From Sphingomonadaceae bacterium (GTDB lineage Bacteria > Pseudomonadota > Alphaproteobacteria > Sphingomonadales > Sphingomonadaceae): a stretch of 56,452 bases of DNA. Below are positions 56,329-56,452 of this stretch, in pieces. The notes beneath the pieces are model-generated. The model was not told the origin of the DNA. It saw only the letters and a program-made list of their open reading frames with translations, and did no database searches. A program made the translations under genes and the position numbers. The stretch is from assembly GCA_947476425.1 (NCBI GenBank), contig CANJQJ010000017.1, positions 1-56,452 of the forward strand, given 5' to 3'. Position 1 is the first letter of the stretch. Each line of letters starts with the position of its first letter.

Positions 56329-56452
56329 CCCGGATTATTCACCGAGGCCTTGCTGAAGGGTTGGCGGGAGTGGCTTAAAGCACTGACTTGATGTAGGAAG
56401 TTGGGTGTCTAGACCAGCCCCACAGCGAGGCACAAAATGCCACAAGCGACCC
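56329..56452 (+). mobile_element. End of an IS1380-like insertion sequence (right copy, partial)
   Basis: Exact reverse complement of 22-145, starting CCCGGATTATTCACCGAGGC. Host sequence before it is TTAG (56325-56328). The left copy has TTAA next to its end, and the two flanks read YTAA outward from the element, which suggests a shared target preference. The element continues off the window. Both copies show the same (transposase 5') end facing inward, so they are in opposite orientation on the chromosome or are joined to different neighbours. Confidence 0.75.
56437..56452 (+). CDS. Transposase, first five codons (partial at window edge)
   Basis: ATG 56437 opens the frame MPQAT, identical to the start of the left copy, then the window ends. 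Confidence 0.45.

Overview
The window is high-GC alphaproteobacterial chromosome and almost certainly comes from a sphingomonad (Sphingomonas or a close relative). This rests on gene content and order: a class I lysyl-tRNA synthetase, NDUFA12 next to mlaD and a DUF2155 gene, the divergent pair recG / sdhE-mfd, single-domain PilZ proteins, an autotransporter fragment, and palindromic dispersed repeats of the kind common in sphingomonads. Both ends of the window lie inside the same end of one insertion sequence (124 bp identical in inverted orientation, carrying the start of an IS1380-like transposase). The window is therefore probably a whole contig that stopped at two copies of this IS.

Left accessory segment (1-2645): IS end, an autotransporter gene cut by the IS, about 950 bp with no convincing gene, and an AT-rich acyltransferase-3 membrane protein that looks acquired. 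Mixed housekeeping block (2629-26545): rsgA, tRNA-Asn, nadK-moaA, an EAL phosphodiesterase with a decayed GGDEF domain, an FAD dehydrogenase, a GST, ydcH-type and dksA-type genes, mfd-sdhE divergent from recG, a PilZ protein, tyrS divergent from anmK, a CoxE-like VWA protein, a soluble chemoreceptor that has lost its C-terminus, a SixA-type phosphatase, a DinG/XPD-like helicase and a second PilZ protein.

Middle block (26704-36719): lysS (class I), a DUF885 lipoprotein-like hydrolase, an RcnB-like protein, bacterioferritin with its ferredoxin (bfr, bfd), purL, a small MliC-like lipoprotein, cysteine synthase and a one-helix membrane protein. Two families of palindromic repeats lie between these genes.

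Right block (37083-54029): a 17-kb division and cell-wall (dcw) operon, mraZ-rsmH-ftsL-ftsI-murE-murF-mraY-murD-ftsW-murG-murC-[65-aa protein]-murB-ddl-ftsQ-ftsA. Nearly every junction is a stop/start overlap, so translation is probably coupled throughout. It makes UDP-MurNAc-pentapeptide, lipid I and lipid II and supplies the divisome proteins that use them. ftsZ is not after ftsA, where it is usually found. The operon leader has two DnaA-box-like sites and a hairpin holding the mraZ ribosome binding site. The window ends with NDUFA12-mlaD-DUF2155 facing aat, whose 3' end overlaps the DUF2155 gene by 178 bp, and then the second IS end.

I found no CRISPR array, rRNA, prophage or recognisable defence system. 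The best candidates for something undescribed are the 65-aa protein inside the dcw operon, the mraZ leader and the long antisense overlaps. All of these need comparative data.
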